Source: Oceanospirillum linum
Lineage (GTDB): Bacteria; Pseudomonadota; Gammaproteobacteria; Pseudomonadales; Halomonadaceae
Direction: 5' to 3'
DNA: 64,000 nucleotides
Assembly: GCF_001995095.2 (NCBI RefSeq)
Contig: NZ_MTSD02000003.1
Location: 248,001 to 312,000, forward strand
Shown here: positions 27,217-37,397 of the stretch, piece after piece
Layout: each line of letters begins with the position of its first letter
Numbering within the stretch: the stretch's first letter is position 1
Program-made: the position numbers and the translations under genes
The notes under the pieces: model-generated
Seen by the model: only the letters and a program-made list of their open reading frames with translations
The model's database searches: none
Told to the model about the DNA's origin: nothing

Positions 27217-28627
27217 CGTATGGATTGTCGACGATGACCGCTCTATCCGCTGGGTACTGGAACGCTCGATGGAGCAAGAAGGCATGTCGGTTAAAGTTTT
27301 CGAGCGTGCCGAAGGGGTTCTCAAGGCCCTTGCCACAGAGGCCCCGGACGCCATTATCACCGATATCCGGATGCCCGGCATGGACGGTCTGGAGTTACTG
27401 GCTCAGATTCAGCAACAGCAACCTGCTCTGCCGGTGATCGTCATGACCGCCCATTCCGATCTGGAAAGTGCTGTCGCCTCCTATCAAGGAGGGGCTTTCG
27501 AGTATCTCCCCAAGCCCTTTGATGTTGATGAAGCCGTTGCCTTGGTTAAACGCGCCATCAGCCATGCAAAGGAACAGGAGCACCCTTCCGGTCAGGTTAA
27601 CCCGCTACCCAGCACAGAGATTATCGGTGAAGCACCAGCGATGCAGGAAGTCTTTCGTGCTATTGGCCGCCTGTCCCACTCCAATATCACCGTACTGATC
27701 AACGGAGAGTCAGGTACCGGCAAAGAGCTGGTCGCCCATGCTTTGCATCAGCATAGCCCCAGAGCCGGAAACCCCTTTATCCCGCTCAATATGGCGGCAA
27801 TTCCTAAGGATCTGATTGAGTCTGAGCTCTTTGGTCATGAGAAAGGTGCTTTTACCGGAGCTAACACGCAACGACGCGGACGCTTTGAGCAGGCTGATGG
27901 TGGCACTCTGTTTCTGGATGAGATCGGGGATATGCCAGCAGATACCCAAACCCGTCTGCTGCGGGTTCTCGCTGATGGTGAATTCTACCGTGTCGGTGGG
28001 CATACATCCGTTCAGGTTGATGTGCGTATCATCGCCGCAACGCACCAGGATCTGGAAACCCTGGTCCAGGAAGGCCGTTTCCGTGAAGACCTCTTTCATC
28101 GGCTTAACGTCATCCGTATTCATCTGCCGAAATTGAGTGAACGCCGGGAAGATATCCCGCGGCTGTCGGAATACTTCCTGTCAAAAGCAGGCAAGGAGCT
28201 GGGGGTTGAGCCCAAGATTCTGTTGCAGGAAACCATCGATTACATGCAGCAACTGTGCTGGCCAGGCAATGTACGCCAGCTGGAAAACACCTGTCGATGG
28301 ATCACCGTTATGGCCTCCGGGCGAGAGGTGCATCAGGATGACCTGCCTCCGGAACTGATGGAACAGAAACAGGCTGAAGGTGCGAATAACAGCCGATGGC
28401 AAAGTGCACTGCACCTATGGGCTGATAATGCCCTCACTGAAGGACGTAAAGGCATTCTTGATACCGCAGTACCGGAATTTGAAAAAGTCATGATTGAAGT
28501 TGCTCTGAAACATACCGCCGGAAGACGCCGGGATGCCGCAGAGCTTCTGGGTTGGGGGCGAAACACTCTGACCCGTAAAATCAAGGAACTCAATCTCGAC
28601 ACCAGCGGTGATGATGACGATCATTAA
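27200..28627 (+). CDS. ntrC: Nitrogen response regulator NtrC
   Basis: 475 residues, also NRI or GlnG. Receiver domain 1-120 with the acidic pocket in VDDD and the phospho-Asp in DIRMPGMDG (~54), Lys in LPKPFD. AAA+ sigma-54 activator domain ~140-370: GESGTGKE (Walker A), GAFTGA loop that contacts sigma-54, [12 protein letters not shown] (Walker B), and the R-finger region. A C-terminal Fis-type HTH ([22 protein letters not shown]) binds TGCACC-type sites. It activates glnA and other nitrogen genes from sigma-54 promoters. ATG start, 17-base overlap with ntrB. Confidence 0.98.
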   Translation: MSKPYNVWIVDDDRSIRWVLERSMEQEGMSVKVFERAEGVLKALATEAPDAIITDIRMPGMDGLELLAQIQQQQPALPVIVMTAHSDLESAVASYQGGAFEYLPKPFDVDEAVALVKRAISHAKEQEHPSGQVNPLPSTEIIGEAPAMQEVFRAIGRLSHSNITVLINGESGTGKELVAHALHQHSPRAGNPFIPLNMAAIPKDLIESELFGHEKGAFTGANTQRRGRFEQADGGTLFLDEIGDMPADTQTRLLRVLADGEFYRVGGHTSVQVDVRIIAATHQDLETLVQEGRFREDLFHRLNVIRIHLPKLSERREDIPRLSEYFLSKAGKELGVEPKILLQETIDYMQQLCWPGNVRQLENTCRWITVMASGREVHQDDLPPELMEQKQAEGANNSRWQSALHLWADNALTEGRKGILDTAVPEFEKVMIEVALKHTAGRRRDAAELLGWGRNTLTRKIKELNLDTSGDDDDH

Positions 28628-28675
28628 ACACAGGGCGATGCATCACTACTGTTCAGGCAGTGCATATGTCCGACA

Positions 28676-28710
28676 AATATTCTGCCAGACACCCGTTCTG
28701 GCAGAATATT
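28676..28710. terminator. Long hairpin between convergent ntrC and trmL
   Basis: Perfect 14-bp stem AATATTCTGCCAGA / TCTGGCAGAATATT with a 7-base loop. T-runs are short on both sides; it probably acts in both directions. Confidence 0.7.
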
Positions 28711-28734
28711 TGGGTGATCGGATGACTCAAAAAA

Positions 28735-29199
28735 CTAAACAGCACCCTCAAACCCTACCTGACGCCATGCTTCATAGGTGATAATAGCTACGGCATTCGA
28801 CAGGTTAAGGCTCCGACTGGTTGCCATCATAGGGATTCTCAGCCAGTGATCGGTTGTAAACTGCGCTAAAATCTCCGCTGGCAAACCCCGGGTTTCCGGG
28901 CCAAACAGCAACACATCTCCCGCCTGAAATGACATATCGGTGGCAAACCTTTTAGCTTTGGTTGTGCAGGGGAAGATACGCTTACCTTCCATCGCCAGCT
29001 GAAACGCCTCAAAGTCCGGATAGCGACTCACTAATGCCAGGTCGTGATAATCAAGTCCTGCCCGCCGTAGTTTTTTTTCCTCCAGATCAAAGCCCAAAGG
29101 CTCAATCAGATGCAACCGGCAACCCGTGTTGGCACAGAGCCGGATAATATTCCCTGTGTTAGGTGCAATTTCAGGCTCAAACAAAGCCAATTCAAACAT
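28735..29199 (-). CDS. trmL: tRNA (cytidine/uridine-34 2'-O)-methyltransferase TrmL
   Basis: 154 residues, the minimal SPOUT/TrmH-type length. The [19 protein letters not shown] start, FGPETRGLP (~100) and the knot motif [27 protein letters not shown] are diagnostic. It methylates the wobble ribose of tRNA-Leu isoacceptors using AdoMet, in the cytoplasm. ATG start with GGAGAGAC upstream. Convergent with ntrC. Confidence 0.96.
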   Translation of the reverse strand: MFELALFEPEIAPNTGNIIRLCANTGCRLHLIEPLGFDLEEKKLRRAGLDYHDLALVSRYPDFEAFQLAMEGKRIFPCTTKAKRFATDMSFQAGDVLLFGPETRGLPAEILAQFTTDHWLRIPMMATSRSLNLSNAVAIITYEAWRQVGFEGAV

Positions 29200-29443
29200 T
29201 AAAGTCTCTCCAATATGGGTTCAGGCCTTACCAATAAAGCCCAGAAAAAAATTGCTCAAACAGCGAAGGCTTAACCAGGAATTATCCATCATTATCATGG
29301 CTTAACGCATGAAACAAAAAAATACATATTGATACACACAGTAAAATCAAACAAAATACTACATACAAAGGGAATAAAACAAAAAAACCTAAATTAGGGC
29401 TGCAATAGTTATAAAAAGCCCAATTCATCCGAGGAACCTGACT

Positions 29444-31072
29444 ATGCTAAGCCAATTATCCGTCGGCAGGAAGCTGGCATTAATGCTTGCCATTCCTATT
29501 GTGGGATTGCTGGTACTCTTTCTTATGGCAAGAAACGAACTGGATCACTTCGATGAGGGTGTCGATACTATCTATGAAGACAGGGTTGTCCCTCTTAAGC
29601 ATCTCTATGAGATCAGTGTCGATTATGCGGTGCTTATTATTGATGCCGTAAACAAAGCCAATGCAGGCCTGATAACCGCCCAGGAAGCTATTGCCGGAAT
29701 TGATAGTGCCACCAAAGATATTGAAGAAAACTGGAAACTTTACACCTCAACGCAGCTAACCAACGAAGAAGCACAGCTTGTTCAAGAGGCGGAGCAGCTC
29801 TTTAAACCTGCCAATCAGTCAATTGCTAAACTGCACAGCCACCTGAGCGATCTCAGCGGAACAGTCCCAAATCAACTGAACGGCTTTGACGGCGAGCTTT
29901 ACGCGACGATTGATCCTATCGTCGATAAGATTGCTGAACTGATCAATCTGCAGCTACGTGTTGCCGGCGAACAGCGGCTACTTCTGAAAACAAATTATCA
30001 AACCAACAACATCATGATGATCATCGAACTCAGCATCGTTATTGTTATTATTGTTGTACTAGGGCTATTGGTGGCTCGTTCAATTACCGGCCCCCTATCA
30101 GTCATGCGCGATACCATTAATAATATTGAGACAAGCCATGATCTGACGCTACGTGTCAACGCTAACGGCAGCGATGAAGTAGCCCAGATTGCTCTGGCGG
30201 TTAACGGCATGATGAGTCAGTTTCAGCAACTGGTACAACAGGTGCTCCAGTCTGTACACAAGGTCTCGCAGGAGGCCGACAATCTCGCTCAGGCCAGCCA
30301 GCATACCAGTGATGGCATGATACGCCAGCAAGATGAGACCGACCATGTGGCCACTGCTATGAATGAAATGGTTGCCACAATCCAGGAGGTTGCCCGCCAT
30401 GCCTCGGAGGCAGAAAGTGCCGCGCAGACAACCCGTAGCGAATCCGAAAATGGCGACCGGATTTTGCAGAAAAATAACCAGATTATCGAATCTCTGGCGC
30501 AAGAGGTTGAAAATGCTTCCCAGGTAGTTTCATCGTTAGAAAATGAAGCCCAGAGCATCGCTTTAGTGATCGATGTCATCAAAGGGGTCGCCGAACAAAC
30601 GAATCTATTGGCCCTGAATGCAGCGATTGAGGCAGCCCGTGCCGGAGAGCAAGGTCGGGGCTTTGCTGTCGTTGCAGATGAAGTGCGCAGTCTTGCTCAA
30701 AAAACCCAGGAATCCACCCAGGAGATCGAAGGCGTCATAGTCCGGGTTCAGGAAAGCAGCCGAAATGCTGCCGCAGTGATGCAGAGAAGCCAGGAGCGCG
30801 CTAAGGCCGGCCTTGAACAGAGCGCCAAAACCAGTGCAGCACTTGCCCAGGTTACCCATCACGTTACGCTGATCAGTGATATGAACAGCCAGATTGCAAC
30901 TGCAGTCGAAGAGCAAAGCGCTACAGCAGATGAAATGAACCGAAGTGTCGTTAGCATTGCTGAAGTGACCAGAGACTCAACTTCAGCATCCCATCAGACA
31001 GCGGCAGCCAGTGAGGAGCTATCTCTCTTATCCACTGACCTTCACAGCATGGTCTCTCGCTTTCAGGTCTGA
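29444..31072 (+). CDS. Methyl-accepting chemotaxis protein (4-helix-bundle sensor)
   Basis: 542 residues. TM1 ~10-28, a periplasmic helical bundle (~30-185; 4HB_MCP type, with conserved [20 protein letters not shown]), TM2 ~192-212, HAMP (~213-265) and a long cytoplasmic coiled coil with the signalling hairpin [40 protein letters not shown]. It should sense a periplasmic ligand and control CheA. Ligand unknown. No pentapeptide tether for CheR/CheB at the C-terminus. ATG preceded by GAGGAA. Confidence 0.94.
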   Translation: MLSQLSVGRKLALMLAIPIVGLLVLFLMARNELDHFDEGVDTIYEDRVVPLKHLYEISVDYAVLIIDAVNKANAGLITAQEAIAGIDSATKDIEENWKLYTSTQLTNEEAQLVQEAEQLFKPANQSIAKLHSHLSDLSGTVPNQLNGFDGELYATIDPIVDKIAELINLQLRVAGEQRLLLKTNYQTNNIMMIIELSIVIVIIVVLGLLVARSITGPLSVMRDTINNIETSHDLTLRVNANGSDEVAQIALAVNGMMSQFQQLVQQVLQSVHKVSQEADNLAQASQHTSDGMIRQQDETDHVATAMNEMVATIQEVARHASEAESAAQTTRSESENGDRILQKNNQIIESLAQEVENASQVVSSLENEAQSIALVIDVIKGVAEQTNLLALNAAIEAARAGEQGRGFAVVADEVRSLAQKTQESTQEIEGVIVRVQESSRNAAAVMQRSQERAKAGLEQSAKTSAALAQVTHHVTLISDMNSQIATAVEEQSATADEMNRSVVSIAEVTRDSTSASHQTAAASEELSLLSTDLHSMVSRFQV

Positions 31073-31282
31073 CAGATTAATTCACCTTCCGGTGTTAAAA
31101 CCTGCTTTTTCCACCGGATACTTGCTCCTATAATAGAGGCAGTTGCCTAATATTATTCAACGGTACACTGTCATCTGACTGCAGTCAGTATTAAGGTTGC
31201 AGGAAGCATCGTAGTTATAAAAAGTACCAACGCGCATTGTGAATAAAATATTATTCACACTAAGCACTTAGGAGTGTTAGAT

Positions 31283-31630
31283 ATGAGTCTGGATCTGCTA
31301 AACGAATTAGAAAAACGTGTTCAGTCTGCGGTAAGCACTATCGAAGATCTGAAACTGGAAATTGAACAGCTCAAGGAAGAAAATACAGCTCTGATCTCAG
31401 AAAAGGATGCCTGGGAGGGTCGTTTGGCAGAACTGCTGGGTAAATTTGATCTGATTGACGGTACTGCACCTGATACCACTGAAGAAGTATCTGGGCTTGC
31501 TGCTGAAAGCGATTCAGAAGAAAGCCTGGAAGATGAGACTCTGGCTAATCAAGCCTTTGAACAGGATTTTTCGGAGGCAACAGAGGAGCCGGAGCAGAGC
31601 AACGGCTTTAGCAGTAATAACAATTTCTGA
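31283..31630 (+). CDS. zapB: Cell division protein ZapB-like
   Basis: 115 residues. The first ~60 form the ZapB coiled coil (LLNELEKRVQSAVSTIEDLKLEIEQLKEEN, then DAWEGRLAELLGKFD). The C-terminal ~55 residues are an acidic, low-complexity tail (ESDSEESLEDE) not found in short enteric ZapB (about 80 aa). ZapB stabilises the Z ring together with ZapA. ATG 31283 is preferred over a TTG at 31274, because AGGAG lies eight bases upstream of the ATG. Confidence 0.85.
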   Translation: MSLDLLNELEKRVQSAVSTIEDLKLEIEQLKEENTALISEKDAWEGRLAELLGKFDLIDGTAPDTTEEVSGLAAESDSEESLEDETLANQAFEQDFSEATEEPEQSNGFSSNNNF

Positions 31631-31652
31631 TCTTAAACAGATCTGAAAAGAT

Positions 31653-31727
31653 AAAAACCGGCTTTTAACATACCTCTCAATAGTTGGGTTCCCATCATTG
31701 AAGGTCGCGTCATTCAGCCGGTTTTTT
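31653..31727. terminator. Bidirectional terminator between zapB and rimI
   Basis: AAAAACCGGCT (31653-31663) pairs with AGCCGGTTTTTT (31716-31727) across a loop of about 52 bases; A-run and T-run on opposite sides. The long loop lowers certainty. Confidence 0.55.
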
Positions 31728-31762
31728 GTACCGGATAAAAAATGCTGAGACCTGCCCTGTTT

Positions 31763-32209
31763 TTAGGTCAGGTCACAGGACATCAGAATAGCATTCTCCC
31801 GCCCCTCACCTGGCACGGCGTAATAATCCTTACGCACGCCATCTTCGGTAAATCCCAACTTACGGTACAAATGCAAAGCAGATACGTTGCTCTCTCTTAC
31901 CTCCAGAAGAATCAGTGCCAGATTTTGCTCCCGAGCCTGATCCATTACGGCTTCAAGTAAGAAAGCACCAATACCTTGTCCCTGAAGAGAGTCCTGCACC
32001 GCAATATTATGCAAGTGCCATTCATCAGCAATTTTCTGCAACATCGCATACCCAACCAAACGATCCTGAATAAAAACCCCCAGTAAAGTATCACCCCGCT
32101 GGAGTCCAAGCTCAAACATCAGACGGGTCCATGGGGTCAGGTGCGCAGCCCGCTCTATCGGCATGACCGCATCCAACTCCAGAATGCCGACCTCACGAAT
32201 TTTCTTCAT
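31763..32209 (-). CDS. rimI: Ribosomal protein S18 alanine N-acetyltransferase
   Basis: 148 residues, GNAT fold. NIAVQDSLQGQGIGAFLLEAVMDQA is the acetyl-CoA-binding motif A; VRESNVSALHLYRKLGF and the RKDYY region are typical of RimI. It acetylates the N-terminal alanine of ribosomal protein S18. The ATG overlaps the stop of the holD-like gene (4 bases, ATGA), the same holD-rimI gene order as in enterics, so translation is coupled. Confidence 0.94.
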   Translation of the reverse strand: MKKIREVGILELDAVMPIERAAHLTPWTRLMFELGLQRGDTLLGVFIQDRLVGYAMLQKIADEWHLHNIAVQDSLQGQGIGAFLLEAVMDQAREQNLALILLEVRESNVSALHLYRKLGFTEDGVRKDYYAVPGEGRENAILMSCDLT

Positions 32210-33039
32210 ACCTGATCTCTCTGGTGTTTGCGCTCCAACAAGCGATATAGTAACTGGCGCTTCCCGTCCGCCTGCCTCATCACATCGGTCAGGCTCATTG
32301 GATGATGCAGTGTAATATTCAGTAAGCCTTCGCTTTCAGCGATCAGTTCCGGCAGATCACCAAACCACCAGCACTCCTGGTTAGGCTTACAGCCCAATCG
32401 TGCCCCCTTAACCAGCGCCTGAAACACCTGAACAAACTCCTGCTCACGGCAAACCGCAGGCATTCCTGCCAAAGGCCAAACAAAAGGCAGGCTCACCACA
32501 GACTCCTTAAAGCCCACCAGATGCAGTATGGACTGAGCAAAAGGCAGAAACAGTTGTTCAGAATCACCATGCTCACCAAAATGGCTGACAATCAACGGAC
32601 GATCACCCTGTTGCCGGATAAAAACCAACTGGAGTCGTTCAGGCACCCGGTTAACCTTGCCTGCAGGTGCTGCCAGCGCATCCATAGGGTCCTGCGATCC
32701 AGCTTTTCCTGACGCGGTATTCTGCCTGTCAGGCTGAGCCGGTGCATCCGCCTCCCCATGGGTGCCGACCTGAATAACGGGTGGCTCCGCTTTATTCCGG
32801 GAAGGCACACTGACCGCAGACGGAATACCAGTTGAGGCTGAATCCATAGAGCGGGCGGAAGGCATCGATTCTGGCGAAATCTCTTTCCCGGGTCGCAAAC
32901 GATCCAGAGGCGAGGTTTGCTTAGGCACTTCATGATAGAAATACGCAGACGGCCGAGCGCCGGACAGAGGCTGCCGGGGCATCCAGCTGACAACTCCCAG
33001 CTGGTGAAGATAATCGAGCCGTTGGTTTTCATTCAGCAC
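32206..33039 (-). CDS. holD: Candidate DNA polymerase III psi subunit (HolD-like)
   Basis: 277 residues. The N-terminus (RLDYLHQLGVVSWMPRQP) resembles the conserved start of HolD (DWQLQQLGITQW-RRP), the part that binds the chi subunit, and the C-terminal 130 residues (LQLVFIRQQ...; HPMSLTDVMRQADGKRQLLYRLLE) resemble the end of psi. Between them is a poorly conserved Pro/Ser/Ala-rich linker of roughly 100 residues that enteric psi (137 aa) lacks. Location immediately before rimI matches enteric holD-rimI. Psi links SSB-bound chi to the clamp loader. Direct similarity is weak, so this remains a candidate. ATG start. Confidence 0.62.
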   Translation of the reverse strand: MLNENQRLDYLHQLGVVSWMPRQPLSGARPSAYFYHEVPKQTSPLDRLRPGKEISPESMPSARSMDSASTGIPSAVSVPSRNKAEPPVIQVGTHGEADAPAQPDRQNTASGKAGSQDPMDALAAPAGKVNRVPERLQLVFIRQQGDRPLIVSHFGEHGDSEQLFLPFAQSILHLVGFKESVVSLPFVWPLAGMPAVCREQEFVQVFQALVKGARLGCKPNQECWWFGDLPELIAESEGLLNITLHHPMSLTDVMRQADGKRQLLYRLLERKHQRDQV

Positions 33040-33142
33040 GGGGCGATAACATCCTATGAAACATAATGAATAAGCGTTGAAGACCTGTAAGCTTTATTAA
33101 AGCAGCGGCCCGCAGCCGGAAAAGATTTCGGCCAGAAACAAC

Positions 33143-33171
33143 AAAAAAGCGACAGGCATTATACCTGTCGC
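33143..33171 (-). terminator. Intrinsic terminator after leuA
   Basis: On the minus strand GCGACAGG / CCTGTCGC with a 7-base loop, followed by six T residues; about 85 bases past the leuA stop. Confidence 0.88.
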
Positions 33172-33178
33172 CCTCTTC

Positions 33179-33241
33179 ATTGAATATCTAAGAACCGGCA
33201 TTGAATATCTCACAGCCGATATTGTATATCCAAGAATTAAA
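33179..33241. repeat. Three imperfect 21-bp direct repeats
   Basis: Units beginning TTGAATATCTAAG, TTGAATATCTCAC and TTGTATATCCAAG, about 21 bases apart, between leuA and its terminator. Confidence 0.6.
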
Positions 33242-33256
33242 ATCCAGTGGATTCAA

Positions 33257-34804
33257 TCAGACTGCAGCCCCTTGCGGGTGCTTGCGTTCAACCTGACTGA
33301 CCAGTGCATTCAAAGCGTGAACATAGGCTTTTGCCGAAGCGATAACAATATCGGTATCGGCACCCAGACCGGTCACCAGACGTCCAGCTTTATCCAAACG
33401 CACCGTAACCTCTCCCTGAGAGTCAGTACCACTAGTGATCGCATTCACTGAGTACAGCTCCAGCACGGTATCGCTGTTTACAATCTTCTCAATCGCCTTG
33501 AAGGTTGCATCCACAGGGCCACTGCCTTCCGATTCAGCGGCTACTTCCTGACCATCAACACTCAACACCACTTTCGCCAAAGGCGTCTCACCGGTTTTAG
33601 ACTGCACCTCAAGAGTTTCCAGGCGGTAGCGCTCAACCGCATTGGTCACACGACTATCACTGACCAGGGCCTGCAGGTCCTCATCGTAGATCTCATGTTT
33701 TTTATCTGCCAACTGCTTAAACAGGGCAAAGGCGTGGTTCAGCTCCGCTTCCGAATCAAAGCTGATACCCAGATCCGTCAGGCGGGAACGGAACGCGTTC
33801 CGACCGGAGTGCTTGCCCAGCACAATAGCGTTGGTGTTCCATCCTACATCCTGAGCCTTCATGATCTCGTAGGTTTCGCGATGTTTGAGTACACCATCCT
33901 GATGAATACCGGACTCATGGGCGAAGGCATTTTTCCCCACAATCGCCTTGTTCGGCTGCACCGGAAAGCCGGTCACCGTGGAAACCAGCCGGGAGGTGGG
34001 TACAATATGCAGCGGTTCGATCCGGGTTTGCACCGTGAAGATATCAGGGCGAGTCCGGATGCCCATCACAACCTCTTCCAATGAAGCATTACCGGCCCGC
34101 TCACCAAGACCATTGATGGTGCATTCCACCTGACGGGCACCGGCCTGAACCGCGGCCAGGGAGTTCGCCACCGCCAGCCCCAGGTCATTATGGCAATGCA
34201 CTGAGAAGATCGCTTTGTCTGCATTGGGTATACGGTTTAACAGCTGACGAATAGTCTCTGCAAACTGATCCGGTATCGCATAACCTACTGTATCCGGAAT
34301 ATTGATCGTGGTAGCGCCAGCATCGATAGCCGCTTCAATAATGCGGCAGAGGAAATCGATCTCTGAACGACCGGCATCCTCACAGGAAAACTCAACATCA
34401 GAGATCAGGCTGCGGGCTTTTTTCACCGCCCGGACCGCCTGCTCAATCACCTGTTCCGGCTGCATCTGCAGTTTGTACTGCATGTGAATTGGTGAGGTGG
34501 CAATAAAGGTGTGAATACGCCCGGAATTGGCACCCGCCAGGGCTTCCGCCGCCCGCTCAATATCGGCATCCAAAGCGCGGGACAGACTACAGACGGTACT
34601 GTCTTTCACACTATCAGCAACCGCCTTAACCGCGTCAAAATCCCCAGGGCTGGCGATAGCAAAACCCGCCTCAATCACATCTACTTTCATCTTTTCCAGA
34701 TGTTTGGCGATACGCACCTTCTCATCTTTGGTCATGGATGCGCCGGGACTCTGTTCACCGTCCCGTAAGGTGGTATCAAAAATTACCAGATGATCGTTAC
34801 TCAT
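33257..34804 (-). CDS. leuA: 2-isopropylmalate synthase
   Basis: 515 residues, full-length LeuA. Condenses acetyl-CoA and 2-ketoisovalerate, the first committed step of leucine synthesis. [16 protein letters not shown] near the start, [15 protein letters not shown] (~200, metal ligands), [12 protein letters not shown], and [13 protein letters not shown] are catalytic; the C-terminal ~130 residues form the leucine-binding regulatory domain. The start is ATG 34804 (MSNDHLVIF) because GGAGA sits seven bases upstream; the ATG at 34819 has no RBS. Monocistronic. Confidence 0.98.
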   Translation of the reverse strand: MSNDHLVIFDTTLRDGEQSPGASMTKDEKVRIAKHLEKMKVDVIEAGFAIASPGDFDAVKAVADSVKDSTVCSLSRALDADIERAAEALAGANSGRIHTFIATSPIHMQYKLQMQPEQVIEQAVRAVKKARSLISDVEFSCEDAGRSEIDFLCRIIEAAIDAGATTINIPDTVGYAIPDQFAETIRQLLNRIPNADKAIFSVHCHNDLGLAVANSLAAVQAGARQVECTINGLGERAGNASLEEVVMGIRTRPDIFTVQTRIEPLHIVPTSRLVSTVTGFPVQPNKAIVGKNAFAHESGIHQDGVLKHRETYEIMKAQDVGWNTNAIVLGKHSGRNAFRSRLTDLGISFDSEAELNHAFALFKQLADKKHEIYDEDLQALVSDSRVTNAVERYRLETLEVQSKTGETPLAKVVLSVDGQEVAAESEGSGPVDATFKAIEKIVNSDTVLELYSVNAITSGTDSQGEVTVRLDKAGRLVTGLGADTDIVIASAKAYVHALNALVSQVERKHPQGAAV

Positions 34805-34971
34805 GTTTATCTCCTGCATGGGGCCGTAAATTCCTTTTATGCCCCTGTATTGTCTGATGCTCCGGTCGCAGCCAAGGTTCGTCTGCGCCTGAGCTTTTTA
34901 CTTTTTATTTGACTATAGCGCCAGCATCAGACCTTGCCAACTCTGGCCCGCAGGGATAAACAAGATTCAAA

Positions 34972-35166
34972 CTACCGGTGTCGGTCTAATAGTTTTTTAT
35001 TACGTGCATAACGGCGAAAAAGCCATATTAGTAATGCTGAACACAACATAAGCCCCAGAACGGTCCCCTGCCAAAAAATGGCAACGTCATAGGTTCGTAG
35101 CAGGAAAATGATTATAAAACCAACCAACTGACTGGCCACAGCCATCAGTCGCAAGCCGTCATTCAT
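34972..35166 (-). CDS. Small two-helix membrane protein, unknown
   Basis: 64 residues with two hydrophobic segments (LRLMAVASQLVGFIIIFLL and FWQGTVLGLMLCSALLIWLF) and a basic C-terminus (RRYARNKKLLDRHR). Weak RBS (AGGT). It lies between leuA and the thioredoxin-fold gene. No family recognised; gene reality moderately likely from composition. Confidence 0.5.
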   Translation of the reverse strand: MNDGLRLMAVASQLVGFIIIFLLRTYDVAIFWQGTVLGLMLCSALLIWLFRRYARNKKLLDRHR

Positions 35167-35252
35167 AGCGTTTTACCTGTGGTTAGTGGAGATTTTCACC
35201 CCAGTTAAGGAACCCATAGCCTGAACTGCGTTCTGAAGCAGGATCGTTTACA

Positions 35253-36344
35253 ATGCGTCTGGGATCGTTTCAGATTTACACCTATTATTTCAAATTCAAA
35301 CAATATGGCGGCCAAATGCTAAGAACAAGATCTTTCGCTGTTGCATTCTCACTGGCTCTTTTCGGAGCAGGTCTTCACACGGCTCAGGCCAGCCTGAACA
35401 CGCACCAGACCGGCAACGAAGCACCTGCAACCCAGATAGCGACCGTATCAACATCAAGTACGTCAGAAAAGAATCCATCATCAGACTTAGCCGCCAAAGG
35501 CAGCGAAAGCATGGTAAGTCTGCCCTTACCTATCTCCCGGGCTCTTGAGCAGGGATTGGTGCTGGAAAGCCAGTTTAATGCGGAATCCGGCCTGACAGGC
35601 TGGGTACTCTCCCTTGATGGTCAGTTTACTCTGGTTTATACCACACCAGACCAGCGCACACTGATCTCTGGCGCCCTGATCAATGAAGCGGGCCAGAACC
35701 TATCTGAACGTTATGCCCAACAATACTTCCCAAAGCCTGATATTGCGTTGCTGGAAGAAGCAACTTATATCAGTGTTGGAGCGCCAAAAGAGCTTAATCT
35801 TCCCGATTCAGCCACAGCACCGGTTGATGCCAACCCGAACAGCGAAAGCACTAGCACCCATGCAGAGTCCGGAGCGGAACCTGCAATTGAACAAGCCATT
35901 GAAGCCAAGCGTGTTATCTACGCGTTTTTTGATCCCAACTGCCCTTTTTGCCATCTCGCATGGAAAGCCTTTCAGCCTTATATAGATAAAGGGGTTGAGA
36001 TCCGTTGGATTCCGGTCGCCTTCCTGAACCCGGAAAGCCGGGATAAAGCAGCCGCTATTCTGCAAAGCCGGAACCCGGAGGACGAACTGACAGAAAGTAT
36101 GCGCCTGTTCAATACAGAGCAGCAGCCAACAGCAGCATTAAAAGAAACGTCCCGCCGCCAGCTGCAAAGCAATATGAAGCTGATGCAACGTTTTGGGATT
36201 CAGGGAACACCCGGGCTGGTCTGGGCGGATGAGAACGGTGAACTGAAGGTTCGCAGTGGTATGCCAAAGCTGGGGGATTTTTCCCACATAACAGGACTAC
36301 CGGAACAACCTCAGACAGACCCGGAGTTATTCCGTTTTCGTTGA
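35253..36344 (+). CDS. DsbG/DsbC-like periplasmic thiol protein
   Basis: 363 residues. It has a Sec signal (RSFAVAFSLALFGAGLHTAQA), a ~65-residue Ser/Thr/Ala-rich linker, a region with LEQGLVLESQFNAESGLTGWVLSLDGQFTLVYT that resembles the DsbG/DsbC N-terminal part, and a thioredoxin fold with CPFC at ~231 (AFFDPNCPFCHLAWKAF) and cis-Pro in QGTPGLV. It probably isomerises or oxidises disulfides in periplasmic proteins; redox state unknown. ATG 35253 has AGGA nine bases before it, but ATG 35316 gives a cleaner signal peptide. It is followed 19 bases later by a membrane thioredoxin gene. Confidence 0.82.
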   Translation: MRLGSFQIYTYYFKFKQYGGQMLRTRSFAVAFSLALFGAGLHTAQASLNTHQTGNEAPATQIATVSTSSTSEKNPSSDLAAKGSESMVSLPLPISRALEQGLVLESQFNAESGLTGWVLSLDGQFTLVYTTPDQRTLISGALINEAGQNLSERYAQQYFPKPDIALLEEATYISVGAPKELNLPDSATAPVDANPNSESTSTHAESGAEPAIEQAIEAKRVIYAFFDPNCPFCHLAWKAFQPYIDKGVEIRWIPVAFLNPESRDKAAAILQSRNPEDELTESMRLFNTEQQPTAALKETSRRQLQSNMKLMQRFGIQGTPGLVWADENGELKVRSGMPKLGDFSHITGLPEQPQTDPELFRFR

Positions 36345-36363
36345 ACCATAAAGGACCCACACC

Positions 36364-37212
36364 ATGGATGCTGTTTCACTCGGCCCTTTTATGCTATCAG
36401 CCAAAGTGATCTACCTGATCACTTCCGTGGTTCTCTTTTTTATCGGAGCAGAACTACTGCAATGGCTGAAGGTAAAAAAATGGCCTGACAGCACCTTCAG
36501 TTTCAGTCATTGGGCTCAAAACAGCTTTTGGTTTGGCTTAATTCTGGGCCGATTGACATATGCTGTTCAGCACTTTGATAGCTATCGTCATGACCTGATC
36601 TCTGTCCTTTATTTCTGGCAGCCCGGCTACTCTATCACAGCAGCCCTGATCGCAGCAGTTGCGGTTAGTTTCTGGTTTTTCCGCTCGCCTAAATGGCTTC
36701 TGATCAGTCTTACCTGGCTGACAGGTTGCACTCTGGCCTGGTTTACCCTTTCTGCTCTTGACCCTATCAGCAGTAATAAGCAGCAGAAAATCCCCGAACT
36801 CACTCTGACAGCGCTTCACCAGGATAGTCCTTACACCAGACCCATCTTTCTTCCGGAACAGCAAGGTGCCGTGATCCTGAACATCTGGGCGAGCTGGTGT
36901 GGCCCTTGTCGCCGGGAGATGCCATCCCTGGTTAAATTTGCAAAGGACTACCCTGAAGTAAAGCTCTGGCTGGTAAACCAAGGGGAGTCACCTCAGATGG
37001 TACGGCGCTTTATTGAAAACAGTGATAGCGTTATACCGGAGCAGATAATACTTCTCGACCCCAGTCAAAGCCTGATACAAGCGATTCAGGGCGTTGGCCT
37101 GCCAATAACACTGGCCTACAGGGATGGACAGCTGATGGATAGCCACACAGGAGAGGTCAATCACGCTCGCCTGAGAGAGATGACAAAAGCAATCCTGCCA
37201 GAAGAGCCGTAA
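36364..37212 (+). CDS. Membrane-anchored TlpA-like thioredoxin with Lgt-like N-terminus
   Basis: 282 residues. The first ~135 residues hold about four hydrophobic segments; SFWFGLILGRLTYAVQHF and the following YFWQPGYS resemble pieces of the Lgt (prolipoprotein diacylglyceryl transferase) fold, although the catalytic Lgt Arg/His set is not evident. The C-terminal ~130 residues are a periplasmic thioredoxin domain with WASWCGPCRREMPSL, then the cis-Pro loop (GLPITLAY). Close spacing to the DsbG-like gene suggests a membrane-tethered reductase for it. ATG start. Confidence 0.83.
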   Translation: MDAVSLGPFMLSAKVIYLITSVVLFFIGAELLQWLKVKKWPDSTFSFSHWAQNSFWFGLILGRLTYAVQHFDSYRHDLISVLYFWQPGYSITAALIAAVAVSFWFFRSPKWLLISLTWLTGCTLAWFTLSALDPISSNKQQKIPELTLTALHQDSPYTRPIFLPEQQGAVILNIWASWCGPCRREMPSLVKFAKDYPEVKLWLVNQGESPQMVRRFIENSDSVIPEQIILLDPSQSLIQAIQGVGLPITLAYRDGQLMDSHTGEVNHARLREMTKAILPEEP

Positions 37213-37397
37213 TTCCCTGCTCACCTCTTCCCATGATCTATGCTTGAAAGCACTGGGGATACGGCAATAAATCCGTTAACATAGCGCCCTTTTTTCCCGG
37301 CCAGGCCACTTCAGTCATTTATCAGCTGAAGGGGCACCCCGGAAAGCGACACCACTTTCTTATTTGCTAACTTATTACCCACGTTAAAGAGGTATAC

